The translations under genes were made by a program, and so were the position numbers. The notes under the pieces were generated by a model, which was given only the letters and a program-made list of their open reading frames with translations, ran no database searches and was not told where the DNA came from. DNA of 32,993 nucleotides from Planctomycetales bacterium (GTDB taxonomy: Bacteria > Planctomycetota > Planctomycetia > Isosphaerales > Isosphaeraceae): contig DAIDHB010000166.1 of assembly GCA_027452145.1 (NCBI GenBank), positions 1-32,993 of the forward strand. Direction: 5' to 3'. Below are positions 1-8,796 of this stretch, one piece after another (the first letter of the stretch is position 1; every line of letters starts with the position of its first letter).

Positions 1-108
1 CTCCACCCACGACGAACGCCAGGAAGAAGCACACCTCGGCCGTCCACCGGATGCTTAACCGGCTGGGCAACCGCGCGAGCGCGGCCGTGCCTTCGCAATG
101 AGAGGTGA

Positions 109-1680
109 TCAGAGCGCGCCGCTGAATGGCTTCGCCTGGATCCGGACCGGCAGGGTGTTCCTGGCCTTCGCCGGCGTACTCGACGGTCGAAGCTCCGGCG
201 GCGCGTTCTTGCTGGTGCCGTCGGTATCGGCTACGGCATCGGCCGGCTCCATCGGGCCTGGCGGACAGTAGGGATAGACGAGCACCTCCGCGTCCCCATC
301 CAGCTCGATCGACCCGCACAGGTCGTAGCAGTTCGTCAGGAGGATCTGCTTCATCACGGCGTCGCCGAATGTCTTGAGGGATACGGTGTACGAGTCGCCC
401 GAACGCGGGACCTTCGTCGCCCTGTAGACGCCCTGCCGGGAACGATAAGTAATGAGAATCTCCACGTCGATGTAATCCGGCCCGCAGCCATACGAGGGGT
501 CCCACTGAATCTTCAGGGTGTCGGGCGCCGCCACGGCGCCGGGCGAGTCCGGGGTCTTCGCCAGGTCCTGAGAGGGCAGTTTCGACGGGTTGGATGGGCC
601 GCCGGTGACGGCCGGCGGCGGGGCCGGTGTCGGTGGCGAGGGCACCTCCGGCTGCGGCACCGGCTCCTCCTCCATCCCCGGCAGGGGGAATTCCTCGCGG
701 GCCATCGTGAGCGCCATGGCCCCCCGCACGGCGCCGCCGTGAAACGGGACGTAGGCGGACAACATGCCGCCGCCGGTGCCGCTTCCGGCGCTCATGGTCG
801 TGACGATGGCTCTGTCCCCGCTGATCATTGCAGTGCCCCCGCTGATGGTGGCGCTGGCCGGATCGATCGTGACGGCGCCGTTCTGTACATTCGCCGTGCC
901 GGTGATGGTCAGGGTGCCGCCGGTGATGTCGATCTTACCTCCTGATATGGACACCCTGGCGACATTACCGGCCGGTATGTTGATCGGCGACCCGTACGAG
1001 ATCAAGGTGCCGTTGATCTTGATAGCACCGCCCGCAACGGTGACGTCGCCCCTCCTCATGGAGACGGTGCCGCCCTCGATCGTCGCGGTGCCGCCTGTGA
1101 TGGTCGTGATGCCGCCATTGGTGATCGGTAGGCCCCCGATGACCACGAGCCTGCCACCGACGATCGTGGCCTCTCCGCCGGAGATGGTCAGTGTGCCGCC
1201 GATGATCGTCGTGCCGTCGACCCGGATCGACGAACTCGCGCCCGTGATGCTCGCGCTCGCATCCTTGATCAGGTAGCGACGGGCGCTGAGGGTCGCCCTG
1301 GCCCCCTGGAGCTCGGCGACGGCGCGGGGGGCAGTCAGGATGCTGCCGACAGTTCGGGTGATATTGCCGCCCGGCGCACACGGGGCCGGCGCGCCGGGAG
1401 GGACGATCTGGATCTTGTGGGTGTACTGGTTGAAGTAGGTCGCATACCAGACCGTCAGGCTCGGCGTCGCCACCGAGAAGCACGAGCTGGAATTCGTCGG
1501 CGGGGGCGACATCGGCACGACCTTCGGCGGCGACGAGTCCGCTGCCGGTGTCGCGGGCGAGCCCTGGGGACTCTGTGCGGATTGACCATGCGCCGGGCCA
1601 CAATCGTGCCACGCGGCGAGGAATACCAGGCCACCCATCACGGATCGCCAGATCAAAGGTCGCCTCCAACTCCCGATCAT
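109..1680 (-). CDS. exported protein with GG heptapeptide repeats
   Basis: This is an unrecognised exported protein of about 523 residues. The start is placed at the ATG at 1680 rather than the in-frame GTG at 1689 because a GGGTGA stretch lies five bases upstream of the ATG. The N terminus has a basic segment (SWRRPLIWR), a hydrophobic core and a likely signal-peptidase site after AHG. Residues of roughly 125-290 form a run of seven-residue units of the form GG-x-x-x-x-x, for example GGTLTIS, GGEATIV, GGITTIT and GGTATIE. Alternating small and beta-branched residues suggest a beta-solenoid or stacked-strand fibre. A Pro-rich linker follows. The C-terminal ~120 residues are non-repetitive and contain several cysteines (YGCGPDY, NCYDLCG, YPYC), probably a disulphide-bonded domain. 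The function is unknown; a surface or extracellular structural role is inference. Confidence 0.75.
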   Translation of the reverse strand: MIGSWRRPLIWRSVMGGLVFLAAWHDCGPAHGQSAQSPQGSPATPAADSSPPKVVPMSPPPTNSSSCFSVATPSLTVWYATYFNQYTHKIQIVPPGAPAPCAPGGNITRTVGSILTAPRAVAELQGARATLSARRYLIKDASASITGASSSIRVDGTTIIGGTLTISGGEATIVGGRLVVIGGLPITNGGITTITGGTATIEGGTVSMRRGDVTVAGGAIKINGTLISYGSPINIPAGNVARVSISGGKIDITGGTLTITGTANVQNGAVTIDPASATISGGTAMISGDRAIVTTMSAGSGTGGGMLSAYVPFHGGAVRGAMALTMAREEFPLPGMEEEPVPQPEVPSPPTPAPPPAVTGGPSNPSKLPSQDLAKTPDSPGAVAAPDTLKIQWDPSYGCGPDYIDVEILITYRSRQGVYRATKVPRSGDSYTVSLKTFGDAVMKQILLTNCYDLCGSIELDGDAEVLVYPYCPPGPMEPADAVADTDGTSKNAPPELRPSSTPAKARNTLPVRIQAKPFSGAL

Positions 1681-2113
1681 CGGTGTCACCCCACGAATGA
1701 GCCGTTCGTACGGTGCCGGAATTCACTTATTTCTTACCATCGATCATCATGGAGGTTGCAATTTGCGATGTCAAGTAAAAATGGCGACTTTGGATGGTCT
1801 GGGAAATCTGCTGTCGGATACCAGCCAGGGGTCCATCTGGCAACAACCTGAACGGATCTCAAAGACCAGCGAAGAGTGGTGGCGAGGGATGACCTGCTGG
1901 CCGACCACGTATTGGGGCTGCCTTCGGGGCGACGGGAGGAGGACTGACGGGGCAGGCGACGTTGGGATTCTCAGCACATCGGCCAATCCTGTGATAGGCT
2001 CACGCCAGATGCAGAAGATGGATCTCATCGCCGGGCCGGCGGGCGTATCGAGTTCGCGGGCCTGATCGATCAAACGGGTTGGCGTGCAAGGATCACATGG
2101 AGGCGATCCGACG
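1681..2113. other. intergenic region between divergent exported-protein genes
   Basis: This spacer separates the minus-strand GG-repeat gene from the plus-strand exported-protein gene. It holds the candidate minus-strand promoter. Open frames inside are short and have no convincing ribosome-binding site or protein-like composition. A TGGAGG at 2098-2103 is the ribosome-binding site of the following gene. Confidence 0.5.
1746..1774 (-). promoter_or_regulatory. putative sigma-70-type promoter for the GG-repeat gene
   Basis: On the minus strand TTGACA (1774-1769) is followed after 17 bases by CATGAT (1751-1746), a four-of-six match to TATAAT. Initiation near 1739 would leave a leader of about 60 bases before the ATG at 1680. 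The sequence around it is locally AT-richer than its surroundings. Confidence 0.4.
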
Positions 2114-2731
2114 ATGAAGCGACGACGCCCCTTTATTCCCTCGCAATGGGACCGGCTCGAAAGCCGGGTCGTACTGAGCCAGACGACGCTGGGCCTGTCC
2201 CCGGTGGTCAGCGGACTGTCGCCGCATCTCCAGGCGCTGAATCGCAAGCAGACGGCGCTGGTGGCCGAGGTCAACCAGGCGTTCGACTCGTTCCAGGGCG
2301 ATTTCGACCAGGCGCGGGCGACCTACTTCGCCTCGATCCAGGGCGATCCGTCGGCGTCGGGCTCGGCGGTGACGGCGTTCCAGGATTACACCGAGCAGCG
2401 CACGCTGCTCCTGGCGCAGCAGCTCGTCGGCAGCTTCGTGCAGAGCCCGCAGGGTACGGCCCATGCCCCCGGCCAGCCGTACGCGCTCAAGCAGCTCGTC
2501 GAGTCGAAGGTGATCGGGCCCAAGGGGAAGGGCCCGCAGGGCTCGCTGATCACGTCGCTCCAGACCACGATTCCGCAGGTCAGCGACTCGATGCTGGCGT
2601 CGTCGCCGACCACGACGCTCTACACGCTCAGCCAGGACAACGCGATCGCGGCCGCGCGCACGGCCGTGCTCAACGGCGTGAGCATCATCAAGAGCGGTGC
2701 CTTCGGCATTCGGAAGACGTCACACTACTGA
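2114..2731 (+). CDS. small exported planctomycete protein with LESR-x-x-LS motif
   Basis: This protein of about 205 residues has no recognised function. The start is chosen at 2114, ten bases after TGGAGG; an in-frame ATG at 2084 lacks a ribosome-binding site. The basic N terminus MKRRRPFIPSQWDR leads into LESRVVLS, the planctomycete extracellular-protein motif (Pfam Planc_extracel type, from memory), which marks it as exported. The rest is helical and Ala/Gln-rich, with no cysteine clusters or catalytic motifs visible. The next gene downstream, after 108 bases, carries the same N-terminal motif, so the two may be co-expressed surface proteins. This pairing is inference. Confidence 0.75.
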   Translation: MKRRRPFIPSQWDRLESRVVLSQTTLGLSPVVSGLSPHLQALNRKQTALVAEVNQAFDSFQGDFDQARATYFASIQGDPSASGSAVTAFQDYTEQRTLLLAQQLVGSFVQSPQGTAHAPGQPYALKQLVESKVIGPKGKGPQGSLITSLQTTIPQVSDSMLASSPTTTLYTLSQDNAIAAARTAVLNGVSIIKSGAFGIRKTSHY

Positions 2732-2839
2732 TCTCGCGCCGGCGAATCTACTCGACTCGCGAGGCCCGCGTCCCGGCCGCCTCGCGCGTGGAGTCGAGCC
2801 GCCGGCGCCGGGGAACAGAACAGGAAACAAGAGGCGGCC

Positions 2840-3973
2840 ATGAACCGGCACGACCGGGCACGGCGACGGCGAGGCTCGTTCGACCACCTCGAGTCGCGCA
2901 ACCTGCTGTCGATCGCCCTGCTGCCGCTGCCGGTGGCGGCGACCCAGGGCGTCCTCTTCAGCGGCGAGGTCGCGACCTTCAACGACCCGGGTGCGTCGGC
3001 GTCGGACTTCAATAGCCCGCCCGGGTCGGTCCTCATCAGTTGGGGAGATGGCACGCCCGCCGGCCTCGGCCTGGTGGTCGAATCCTCGACGCCCGGGCAG
3101 TTCGACGTCGAGGGCCTGCACGTCTATTCGCAGGCCGCCACCTTCACGACGGGGATCACCGTAACCGATCAGGCCGGCGATACGGGGACGACCACCGGGC
3201 AGGCCGTCGTCTCGGCGGCCCAGCCGCCGCCATCGTCGGCCTCGCCGCTCACCGTGGCCGCCAACGCGATCCGCCAGCCCGCCGGCCAGTCGCCCGCGCC
3301 CGTCCAGACCCTGGCGACCTTCGTCGATCCGAATGCCGCCGACACGCCAACTGAGTTCACCGCGCTGATCGACTGGGGCGACGGCCATAGCTCGATCGGG
3401 AACGTTCAGGGAGGCAACAGGGTCTTCACCGTCAACGGCAGCAACCCCTACGCCTCGGCGGGTTCCTACACGTTCACTGTGACCATTGTCGGGACCAGCG
3501 GCGCCCCGAGCGGTTCGGCCAGCGGCGCGGCCACGGTGCTGAGCGCCATCCCGGCCGCCTCGCTGACCGGGGGACTCGCTCCGGTGTTCTCCAACGGACC
3601 GCACGCGGGGGCCGGGTACACCAACACCAATCGCCCGACGTTCAGCGGGACCGCCACGCCGTTCGCGATCGTCCAGCTCGACTCGCGCCACTTCAACGTC
3701 GACGCCGTCTTGCCGATTGGCGAAACGGTCGCCGATTCGACCGGCCACTGGACGCTGGCCGCCGGCCCGCTGGCCGTCGGGACCTACGTCGTCTCGGCCA
3801 CGGTCACGCCGCCGGGCGGGTATCCGAGCACTCCGACCACCCTGACCAACCAGGACGGCGGTGAGCTGATCTACATCGATCTCACGCCCCGGCTCGTCCG
3901 CTGGCTGTCGCATGAAGGTGCCGGAAGCGTCACTCACCACCGGCATCATCACTCAAGACCGGGAAGGCGATGA
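2840..3973 (+). CDS. exported PKD/Ig-like repeat protein with LESR-x-x-LS motif
   Basis: This is an exported protein of 377 residues. The ATG at 2840 is preceded by GAGGCGG. Residues 1-24 are basic and then contain LESRNLLS, the planctomycete export motif. Two PKD-like modules follow: one with ISWGDGTP (about residues 65-72) and one with LIDWGDGHS (about 175-183), each ending in a YSQAATFT or YASAGSYTFTV strand typical of PKD folds. A bacterial Ig-like module (PTFSGTATPFAIVQLDSR, GTYVVSATVT) comes next. The last ~25 residues (RWLSHEGAG, then His- and Arg-rich) do not look like a folded domain, so the C terminus may be truncated or altered by a recent mutation. It ends 18 bases from the convergent dehydratase gene. 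An adhesive or structural surface role is likely but not shown. Confidence 0.75.
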   Translation: MNRHDRARRRRGSFDHLESRNLLSIALLPLPVAATQGVLFSGEVATFNDPGASASDFNSPPGSVLISWGDGTPAGLGLVVESSTPGQFDVEGLHVYSQAATFTTGITVTDQAGDTGTTTGQAVVSAAQPPPSSASPLTVAANAIRQPAGQSPAPVQTLATFVDPNAADTPTEFTALIDWGDGHSSIGNVQGGNRVFTVNGSNPYASAGSYTFTVTIVGTSGAPSGSASGAATVLSAIPAASLTGGLAPVFSNGPHAGAGYTNTNRPTFSGTATPFAIVQLDSRHFNVDAVLPIGETVADSTGHWTLAAGPLAVGTYVVSATVTPPGGYPSTPTTLTNQDGGELIYIDLTPRLVRWLSHEGAGSVTHHRHHHSRPGRR

Positions 3974-3991
3974 CCGTCCGCCGGCGCGCCG

Positions 3992-4966
3992 TCACGGCCG
4001 CTCATGGGCCAGCACTCGCCGCAACTGCTCGCCCGTGATGTTCCCCCCGCTCAGGATCATCCCGACGGTCTTCCCCACCAGTTCGTTGCGCCTCGACATG
4101 GCGGCCGCGACGCTGGCGGCGCCGGCGCCCTCGGCGATCTGGCGCGACGTTTCGAGCACCAGGCGGATCGCCTCGGCGATCGCCTCGTCGTCCACCAGCA
4201 TGATCTCGTCCACCAGGTGGGGAAAAAGCGCCAGCGGCATCGCGAACGGCTCGCGGGTGGCCAGGCCCTCGGCGAAGGTTCGGATGTCCTCCGTGACAAT
4301 CCGCCGGCCCTCGCGCCACGAGCGATAGACCGCCGGGGCACCCTCGGCCTGCACGCCGATGACCCGGATCGCCGGGTTCACCGCGCGGGCCACGACGCCC
4401 GCGCCCAGCACCCCGCTGCCGCCGCCGACCGGGACGAACAGCACGTCGATTTCGGGAAACGCCTCGAGCAATTCGAGGGTCGCCGTCGCCACGCCCGCGA
4501 CCAGGTGCGGCTCATTCGACGAGTGGATATAACGCCGGCCGTTCTGCTCGGCGTATTCCTCGGCTTCGAGCCGCGCGGCGTCGAAGTCGCGGCCGGTCCG
4601 GACGACCTCGGCCCTCATCGCGGCGATCGCCTCGGCCTTGAGCGGATTGGCGGCCTCGGGCATGAAGACCGATGCCCGGGTGCCGAACAACCGCGCGGCG
4701 TACGCCACCGACTGGCCGTGATTGCCCGTCGAGGCCGCCACCACACCCCGGGCGCGTTCGGCGGCGTCGAGGGTCGAGAGCAGGTACACGCCGCCCCGCA
4801 CCTTGAAGGCGCCGGTCGGGTTGAGGTTCTCGCACTTGAGCACAGCGCGCGTGCCGAGCGTCCGGGCCAGCGCGGGCGGCTCGATGGCCGGCGTGGGCGG
4901 GAGATACGGCGCGATCGCCTTGCGGGCGCGGAATACGTCCGCCAGCGTGGGCGTAGGCCAGGTCAT
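3992..4966 (-). CDS. PLP-dependent threonine/serine dehydratase
   Basis: This enzyme is predicted to deaminate L-threonine or L-serine to a 2-oxoacid and ammonia with pyridoxal phosphate in the cytoplasm. The ATG at 4966 gives 324 residues, the length of single-domain catabolic (TdcB-like) dehydratases and serine racemases. The longer upstream frame is low-complexity and lacks homology signals. Visible fold-type II PLP motifs are NPTGAFKVRGG (Schiff-base Lys at residue 55), STGNHGQS (79-86), the phosphate-binding loop GGGSG (181-185) and SGGN near the C terminus. There is no C-terminal ACT domain, so feedback inhibition by isoleucine is unlikely. It lies downstream of the Uma2 gene on the same strand, with an 88-base gap. 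Threonine dehydratase, serine dehydratase and serine racemase cannot be told apart from sequence alone. Confidence 0.88.
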   Translation of the reverse strand: MTWPTPTLADVFRARKAIAPYLPPTPAIEPPALARTLGTRAVLKCENLNPTGAFKVRGGVYLLSTLDAAERARGVVAASTGNHGQSVAYAARLFGTRASVFMPEAANPLKAEAIAAMRAEVVRTGRDFDAARLEAEEYAEQNGRRYIHSSNEPHLVAGVATATLELLEAFPEIDVLFVPVGGGSGVLGAGVVARAVNPAIRVIGVQAEGAPAVYRSWREGRRIVTEDIRTFAEGLATREPFAMPLALFPHLVDEIMLVDDEAIAEAIRLVLETSRQIAEGAGAASVAAAMSRRNELVGKTVGMILSGGNITGEQLRRVLAHERP

Positions 4967-5054
4967 GGAGTGCCGCTCACCGGAATCGATTCTGTCGCAA
5001 TCTCGCCACCTGATGACCCCTTCGAGCGGGCTCGGGTTCGCCGTACCGCAGTGA

Positions 5055-5612
5055 TCAGGCGAAGACCTCGTCCACCGCGAGCCGCCAGCCGGGGAGGACC
5101 GGCTCCGCATCGGCGACCTGTCCCGGACCGAATGTCACCGGTTGATCGGGCATGGCGGCTCGATAGGACCGGATGACTCCAGCCCGGGGATCGACATCCC
5201 AGACGATGGCCGTGCCGGCCTCGAAGTAATCGGCCCGTTTGGCCGCCATCTCCGCCTCGGCCGCATCTCCGTAGTCGCCCTTGCTTCGCACCTCGACCGC
5301 CAGGGCGGGCGGTCCTTCCAGGAAATCCATGCCGTCGCTCGGCAGCGCCCCGAGGAAAAAGGCGGCATCGGGAGAGAACGACTCCCGCCCCGACAGGAGC
5401 TCGGGGACCGTGAACCCGACGTTGTCCGGCAACGCCACGCCTTGCCCGGCGCGGGTTGCGTAATCGTCGAGGCTCCGATAGATCCGGCCGCCGATCTGGC
5501 CGGGGCGGAATCCCGTGGGCATGAGATGGATGATCCTCCCGCCGATCAGCTCCGCCTTCCCGCTCACCCGGCGCAGATCGGCGATGGTCATCATGGTGGG
5601 GCTAATCGACAT
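5055..5612 (-). CDS. Uma2-family (DUF820) putative endonuclease
   Basis: This 185-residue protein matches the Uma2/DUF820 family, a PD-(D/E)XK-fold group that is greatly expanded in planctomycetes and cyanobacteria and whose cellular role is poorly known. The start at 5612 (MSISPTMMTIADLRR) is chosen because GGAG lies seven bases upstream; an in-frame ATG exists at 5687. Typical elements appear in order: the N-terminal ELIGGRIIHLMPTG strand region, FSPDAAFFLG containing the PD pair, PPALAVEVRSKGDY with the catalytic-type Glu, a Lys-containing helix (MAAKRADYFEAGTAIVWDVDP) and the final DAEPVLPGWRL. It sits 76 bases after the metallophosphoesterase on the same strand. Confidence 0.85.
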   Translation of the reverse strand: MSISPTMMTIADLRRVSGKAELIGGRIIHLMPTGFRPGQIGGRIYRSLDDYATRAGQGVALPDNVGFTVPELLSGRESFSPDAAFFLGALPSDGMDFLEGPPALAVEVRSKGDYGDAAEAEMAAKRADYFEAGTAIVWDVDPRAGVIRSYRAAMPDQPVTFGPGQVADAEPVLPGWRLAVDEVFA

Positions 5613-5688
5613 GGGCGAGCTCCATACGGGCGCTGGCATCTCCTGGGCCTGAACTCCATCATAACCGGGTTCTCGGCCGTCGGTCATT

Positions 5689-7200
5689 CTACCGGGTCGA
5701 CACCTCGCGGTGGGTCGTCCGTCGGTCCTTCGTCACGACGAACCGATCGAGCTCGCGGCCGTCGGCGGCGACCTGGCGGACGGTCAGGGTCGCGCCGTCC
5801 ACCTCGGCGATCGTGAATGAGTTCACCCGCGAGATGAACTTCTCCGTGTACGGCTGCAACGAGCCCGGGTCGGCGTCCTGCTCGAGGTTATAGAGGCTCG
5901 CGCCGCCGCCACCCGTGGTGACGTAGATGATCCCGCGCGGCCGGGTGCGGGTGCGGCCGTCAAATTCGGTGTCGAGCGTCCAGCGCCCGGGGATTTTGTC
6001 GGCCACCCGGGCCGGCTTGCCGTCGGGCGTGCGATCCACGGCGAACTTCAGCGGATGCGTGCGCTGGTAATTGTGGACGTGGCCGGTCCAAACAACGTCG
6101 ACCCCGTTCGCCTCGAAGACGTCGACGAGCAGCCGCGTCCGCTGGTCGCCGAAATGCGCGTGCGACGAGTTGAACGGCGGGTGGTGGAAGGCGACGAACC
6201 GCCAGGCGGCATCCTTCGCCGCGGCCAGGTCGCGCTCGACCCACGCGCGGAACTCGGGGTCGCTCCAGTCGACGTACGCGTTTGAGTCGAGGATCGTCCA
6301 GTGGGCGTTGCCGTAGTCGAACGAGAAGTTGGCCGCGCGGGGATAGGCCGGTCCGGCGGCGTCGAGGAAGGCCTTGCGGTGGGCCTCGGTACCGGCCAGA
6401 TGGGCGACGATCGGGCCGCCGTCCGGGCCGGTCGGTCCGTTCAGCGGCTGGTCCCAGTAGAGGTAGTACGCCAGGCCGTCGGGGAACTCGTTCAGGTCGC
6501 GCCCGGCGGTGTCGTGGTTGCCGGGGGCGGCGACGGTGATCGTCGATCGCAAAAGCGGCGCGCCCGTCGCGGTCGATGCGGCATCGGCGTCGTAGACCGG
6601 CCAGAACTTCCGGCGGTACTCGGTGATCCGGCCGCGGTTATACACGATGTCGCCGACGATCAGGAGCAGGTCGGGCCGCTCGCGGTACACCTGGAAGGCG
6701 ACCGCGCGCTGCTCGGCCGTGCCGGCGCCGCAATCGCCGAGGATCGCCAGGCGATGCGGCCTCGCACGCTTCGGCCCGGCGGCCTCGGCGGTGAACACGG
6801 CCTCGCCGCCGCGCCGCACGCGGTACGCGAACGCCTCGTCGGGGCGCAGGCCGGTGATGTCGGCGCGGTAGACCCGGTGGGGCGGAACCCCATCGACCGC
6901 GATTCGTCGCCATCGCGTCGCGTCGGCCGGGCGCCAGGAATCGGCCGAACCGTCGTTCGACTCGACGGTCCAGTCGGGGTCGACGTCCTCGGTGTGCCAG
7001 ACGACCCGCATCCTGCCGGAACGGATCCCGGCCGGGTCGTCGCCGAGCTGGAGGTACGGCCGCACGAGGAACCCGCCAGGATGGACCCGGGGCGGCTCGT
7101 TCCGTCCGTCGACGTCTTGGTTGCAGCCGGACAGGCCGCAGAGCGCGGGCACCAGCAGCAGCCAGCAGCTCGCGGCCATCAGGGGACGCCGGAAGTTCAT
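5689..7200 (-). CDS. lipoprotein calcineurin-like metallophosphoesterase
   Basis: This is a 503-residue predicted lipoprotein phosphoesterase acting outside the cytoplasmic membrane. The ATG at 7200 begins a lipoprotein signal peptide (MNFRRPLMAASCWLLLVP, then LSGC with Cys26). Residues ~45-145 resemble the fibronectin-like N-terminal domain of purple acid phosphatases (VYRADITGLRPDEAFAYRVR). The metal-binding blocks of the calcineurin fold follow: GDCG (155-158), VGDIVYN (182-188), PGNHD (226-230), FHHPPFNSSH and GHVHNYQR. The C-terminal part (YVTTGGGGASLY) completes the family pattern. The substrate could be a phosphomonoester or phosphodiester and cannot be read from sequence. The upstream in-frame extension to 7545 is low-complexity and was excluded. 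Confidence 0.88.
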   Translation of the reverse strand: MNFRRPLMAASCWLLLVPALCGLSGCNQDVDGRNEPPRVHPGGFLVRPYLQLGDDPAGIRSGRMRVVWHTEDVDPDWTVESNDGSADSWRPADATRWRRIAVDGVPPHRVYRADITGLRPDEAFAYRVRRGGEAVFTAEAAGPKRARPHRLAILGDCGAGTAEQRAVAFQVYRERPDLLLIVGDIVYNRGRITEYRRKFWPVYDADAASTATGAPLLRSTITVAAPGNHDTAGRDLNEFPDGLAYYLYWDQPLNGPTGPDGGPIVAHLAGTEAHRKAFLDAAGPAYPRAANFSFDYGNAHWTILDSNAYVDWSDPEFRAWVERDLAAAKDAAWRFVAFHHPPFNSSHAHFGDQRTRLLVDVFEANGVDVVWTGHVHNYQRTHPLKFAVDRTPDGKPARVADKIPGRWTLDTEFDGRTRTRPRGIIYVTTGGGGASLYNLEQDADPGSLQPYTEKFISRVNSFTIAEVDGATLTVRQVAADGRELDRFVVTKDRRTTHREVSTR

Positions 7201-7228
7201 CGCGTGGTGTATCCTCGGTCCGCGTCGC
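7201..7228. repeat. first copy of a 27-bp near-identical direct repeat
   Basis: The segment begins CGCGTGGTGTATCCTCG and continues through a CGCGTCGC ending. An almost identical segment in the same orientation lies at 8797-8823. Here it directly abuts the start codon of the metallophosphoesterase, so on the minus strand its GAGGATACACC may serve as the leader and ribosome-binding region. Confidence 0.6.
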
Positions 7229-7405
7229 GGCAGGGTCGGTCGGTCGGCTCCGGCGGAAGGGGTCGGACGGACTGCTCGCTCGCGCCGGGACGAACGTCGA
7301 CCCGGGCGGCGGCTCGCCGGCTCGCTCAACAGGCTAGCGTGCCCGAGCCGCCGCGGGAAAGAGAGATTTCGGCCCAGGGCCCGGACGGACGGATGGGCGA
7401 ACCGA

Positions 7406-8161
7406 TCAATGCGACGCCCGGCGCCCGAGCCGGCCGTTCCGGCGCGTCCGCCACACGCCGAGACCCGCCAGGCCCGACCAGAGCAGGATCGACAGCGGCT
7501 CGGGGGCGAACGCCACGGTCCCGGTCCCACCCGAACCGTTCCCATTTCCGCTCCCGCTCCCCGTGCCCGAGCTCGTCGAGCTGCTGCCGCTCGAGCTATC
7601 CTTGCCGATGTACTTGATCTGGATCGACGAGATCGGCTGGAGGGTCGTGGGGTCCACCACGCTGAACTGCGGGATCTGCGGCGGGTTGCCGTTGACGATC
7701 GCCGAGGAGAAGGGCAACGAGAACGACAGGCTTTCGCCCGCGGCGAGCCCCTTGCCGTAGAAGGTCAATCCCAGCGCCTGCACGGGCGAGCCGTTCAGCG
7801 TGGTGTTGCCCACGCCGACGAGGAGCTCGTTCGGGTACTTGTAGTAGTAGCCGCCCGTGGGTTTCACGATCTGAAGCGGCCCCGTGGAGCTTGTGCTCGG
7901 CGGCGGGACGATCGAGATCGGCGTGTCGAGCGCCAGCACCTGGGGGGTGGCATTGCTGCCGCCCGTGGTGGACGGCGTCCCCGGCTGCGGTGCGATCGCC
8001 TGGGTGGTCGTGAGCGTGTAGTCGAGCAGCACGGTCTGGGTGTTCGACGTATTCGAGCCGGCCGTCAATCCATCGGCCCGGGAGGGCGACGGCAGCCAGC
8101 CCAGTCCGAGGGCCAGGCCCGCCGTCAGGGCCATCAAGGGAGCGGGGCAGCGACGTAACAC
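7406..8161 (-). CDS. PEP-CTERM sorting-domain protein
   Basis: This exported protein of about 251 residues carries a C-terminal PEP-CTERM signal: the APEP motif, a hydrophobic helix (LSILLWSGLAGLGVW) and a basic tail (RTRRNGRLGRR). Such proteins are processed by an exosortase and sent to the cell surface or extracellular matrix. The start is placed at a GTG at 8161, nine bases after AAGGAGG, because this yields a complete signal peptide (basic VLRRC, then LMALTAGLALGLGWLPSPSRA); the next in-frame ATG would lose the positive charge. The mature part is rich in Ser, Thr, Gly and Pro, with a (GSG/NGN)-rich linker just before the sorting signal. No exosortase gene is in the window. The function is unknown. 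Confidence 0.8.
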   Translation of the reverse strand: MLRRCPAPLMALTAGLALGLGWLPSPSRADGLTAGSNTSNTQTVLLDYTLTTTQAIAPQPGTPSTTGGSNATPQVLALDTPISIVPPPSTSSTGPLQIVKPTGGYYYKYPNELLVGVGNTTLNGSPVQALGLTFYGKGLAAGESLSFSLPFSSAIVNGNPPQIPQFSVVDPTTLQPISSIQIKYIGKDSSSGSSSTSSGTGSGSGNGNGSGGTGTVAFAPEPLSILLWSGLAGLGVWRTRRNGRLGRRASH

Positions 8162-8311
8162 GGCAAGTCTCCTCCTTGAACTCTTCTCTGCCAGGAACGG
8201 CGTATCTTCGGCTTCGATCCTCTCGTCGCATCCGACCGGCCGGCCTCGATCCTGACCACTCCTCGCGTCGTGTCGTGCGGGTCCGTCTGGGTTCGGCTCG
8301 AGTCGAGTGAG

Positions 8312-8329
8312 TCGCATCGCATCGCATCG
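8312..8329. repeat. short tandem TCGCA repeat
   Basis: Three consecutive TCGCA units followed by TCGCGG form a short tandem array in the non-coding region between divergent genes. No function is apparent. Confidence 0.5.
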
Positions 8330-8796
8330 CGGTCGCCGCGTCCTCCGGCCGATCGCCGTCCCCTCATCCATGGGGAACGCCGACCTGGCCCGCGGCGGAA
8401 GTCTCGGTCCCTGGTGATGTCGCAACCACCCGGCCGCCGGGACGTCCTTGCGTCGGTCCTGCCCGGCCCTGGGGCTGCGGGTAACACGCTCAAGCTGGGG
8501 GAGAGCGGCGGTTCAGAAGGGTGTCGGTTCGGCAGGAGTCTCCGGAAACTTGAGGGCCGCATTCTGCGAACATCCGCCGAAAGGGTCAAGTTCTCTTTTC
8601 GCGGTGCCGCGGGCGGGCGATCGGGCGATCGGGCGAAGTGCGTCGGGGCCTGAACGGATGGGAGGGATGAGAAGCGCCCGGATGTTCCGCCGGAGCTCGT
8701 CCGGCGGGGCCGAGACCGGCGGCGGGCGGCGGAAGCGGGCGAGTGGCGGGCAGACGGGCGGACGACCTCGGGCGTTCGGGACTTCATGCGGCGGTG

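Noticed and set aside
1..108. Minus-strand frame at the left edge reading LSIRWTAEVCFFLAFVVGG
   Set aside because: It looks like a membrane segment, but it is too short, has no start codon with a ribosome-binding site and runs off the window.
1771..1851. Short plus-strand frame beginning MSSKNGDFGW
   Set aside because: About 26 residues only, with weak ribosome-binding spacing and no match to any family.
8134..8787. Minus-strand open frame of 217 residues upstream of the PEP-CTERM gene
   Set aside because: Composition is Arg/Ser/Pro-rich with no domain; it overlaps the PEP-CTERM start region in another frame.
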